Assembly (NCBI RefSeq): GCF_000018545.1
Contig: NC_012586.1
Span: 1,302,001-1,366,000 of the forward strand
DNA: 64,000 nucleotides
Source of the DNA: Sinorhizobium fredii NGR234
GTDB lineage: Bacteria > Pseudomonadota > Alphaproteobacteria > Rhizobiales > Rhizobiaceae
Direction of reading: 5' to 3'
Shown: piece after piece, positions 63,671 to 64,000 of the stretch
How positions within the stretch are numbered: the first letter of the stretch is position 1
Layout: the number at the start of each line of letters is the position of its first letter
Made by a program: the position numbers and the translations under genes
The notes under the pieces: model-generated
The model's database searches: none
Told to the model about the DNA's origin: nothing
Seen by the model: only the letters and a program-made list of their open reading frames with translations

Positions 63671-63694
63671 GGGGCGCGCGGGTCTGCGCGCCCC
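63671..63694. other. GC-rich intercistronic hairpin between gabT and gabD
   Basis: GGGGCGCGC (63671-63679) and GCGCGCCCC (63686-63694) form a perfect 9-base stem with a 6-base loop, in the 127 bp gap between the two gab genes. No T-run follows, so it may stabilise mRNA or partly end transcription rather than stop it. Confidence 0.6.
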
Positions 63695-63738
63695 GAGCCG
63701 GGGTCGAACAGGCGCGATAGCGGTCGCCCGGCCGGCCG

Positions 63739-64000
63739 TCAACCGCGCGCTTCGAGGATCGATGCCTCGAGGATATCGAGCGCCTCGGCAAAGACCTCGT
63801 CCTGGATGGTGATCGGCGCCAGGAAGCGGATAACATTGCCATGCACGCCGCAAGTCAGCAGGATCAATCCTTTTTCAAGGGCGATCAGGCGGACCTTGTT
63901 GGCGAATTCGGCGCTCGGCAGCTTCGTCTTCACGTCGTTGAATTCGACCGCGTTCATGAAGCCTGGACCACGAATGTCGACGATCTCGGGCGCCTTTTCG
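63739..64000 (-). CDS. gabT: 4-aminobutyrate aminotransferase, 3' part
   Basis: The last 86 residues of a class III aminotransferase; the frame stays open to the window edge (..EKAPEIVDIRGPGFMNAVEF at its start). The stretch EKGLILLTCGVHGNVIRFLAPITIQDEVFAEALDILE is the typical GabT C-terminus. It transfers the amino group of GABA to 2-oxoglutarate, giving the succinate semialdehyde used by GabD. The 5' end lies beyond base 64000. Confidence 0.92.
   Translation of the reverse strand, partial: EKAPEIVDIRGPGFMNAVEFNDVKTKLPSAEFANKVRLIALEKGLILLTCGVHGNVIRFLAPITIQDEVFAEALDILEASILEARG

Noticed and set aside
1..64000. CRISPR arrays, tRNA or rRNA genes
   Set aside because: No regularly spaced short direct repeats, no tRNA-like cloverleaf with CCA end region, and no rRNA signature were seen anywhere in the window.

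Overview
This 64 kb window is high-GC alphaproteobacterial DNA and most likely comes from a Sinorhizobium/Ensifer replicon. The genus call is an inference. It rests on the hut operon next to a phosphonate/phosphate transport operon of the phoCDET type, gcdH, htpG, an operon behind a FixK-type site, a PhoB-type box and rhizobial intergenic palindromes. From memory, the order hut - phn/pho - gcdH - htpG resembles the pSymB chromid of S. meliloti. The ribosomal RNA, tRNA and CRISPR content is nil as far as I can see.

Layout. (1) 0-10.5 kb is a catabolic region. It holds an aminotransferase V/RidA pair divergent from a LysR regulator. Next comes a RpiR-regulated module with two M81 (MlrC-type) metallopeptidases, a SnoaL-like protein, a second RidA protein, an SDR dehydrogenase and a GH20 beta-N-acetylhexosaminidase. 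(2) 10.5-16 kb is the histidine utilisation operon hutI-hutH-hutG-hutU, read on the minus strand, with a perfect 12 bp palindrome at its promoter. (3) 16.2-23.4 kb is phosphonate/phosphate uptake and metabolism: phnC-D-E-E, a DUF1045 gene, phnM and phnN, all minus strand, behind a three-repeat Pho box. (4) 23.7-26 kb carries glutaryl-CoA dehydrogenase and a family III CoA-transferase. (5) 26.2-51.2 kb is a surface-polysaccharide island. Its left half makes a modified sugar nucleotide (SDR epimerase, DUF4910 protein, RmlC-like epimerase, C-methyltransferase, cytidylyltransferase-like protein, PIG-L deacetylase) next to a Wzy-like polymerase and a broken pyruvyl transferase. Its right half holds an acyltransferase, a class III aminotransferase, two GT2 glycosyltransferases, a Wzx-type flippase, an intact pyruvyl transferase and two secreted glycosidases. 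The right half lies between two inverted 2,520 bp copies of one IS91-family element.

(6) 51.3-54.7 kb is a nested insertion. One IS91-family copy sits inside an IS5-family element, which itself landed on the htpG stop codon. (7) 54.7-56.5 kb is htpG with a heat-shock (RpoH) type promoter. (8) 56.8-62.1 kb is an operon of a DUF3141 PHB-polymerase-like protein, pta, ackA and fabI. A near-consensus anaerobox lies upstream, suggesting acetate/overflow metabolism under low oxygen. (9) 62.1-64 kb is gabD and the 3' end of gabT (minus strand), for GABA degradation.

The most novel material is the polysaccharide island. It combines a branched-sugar gene set without an obvious 4,6-dehydratase, outward-transcribed inverted rolling-circle IS copies, and a dead plus a living pyruvyl transferase. 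The M81/RidA/GH20 module, whose substrate is unknown, comes next.
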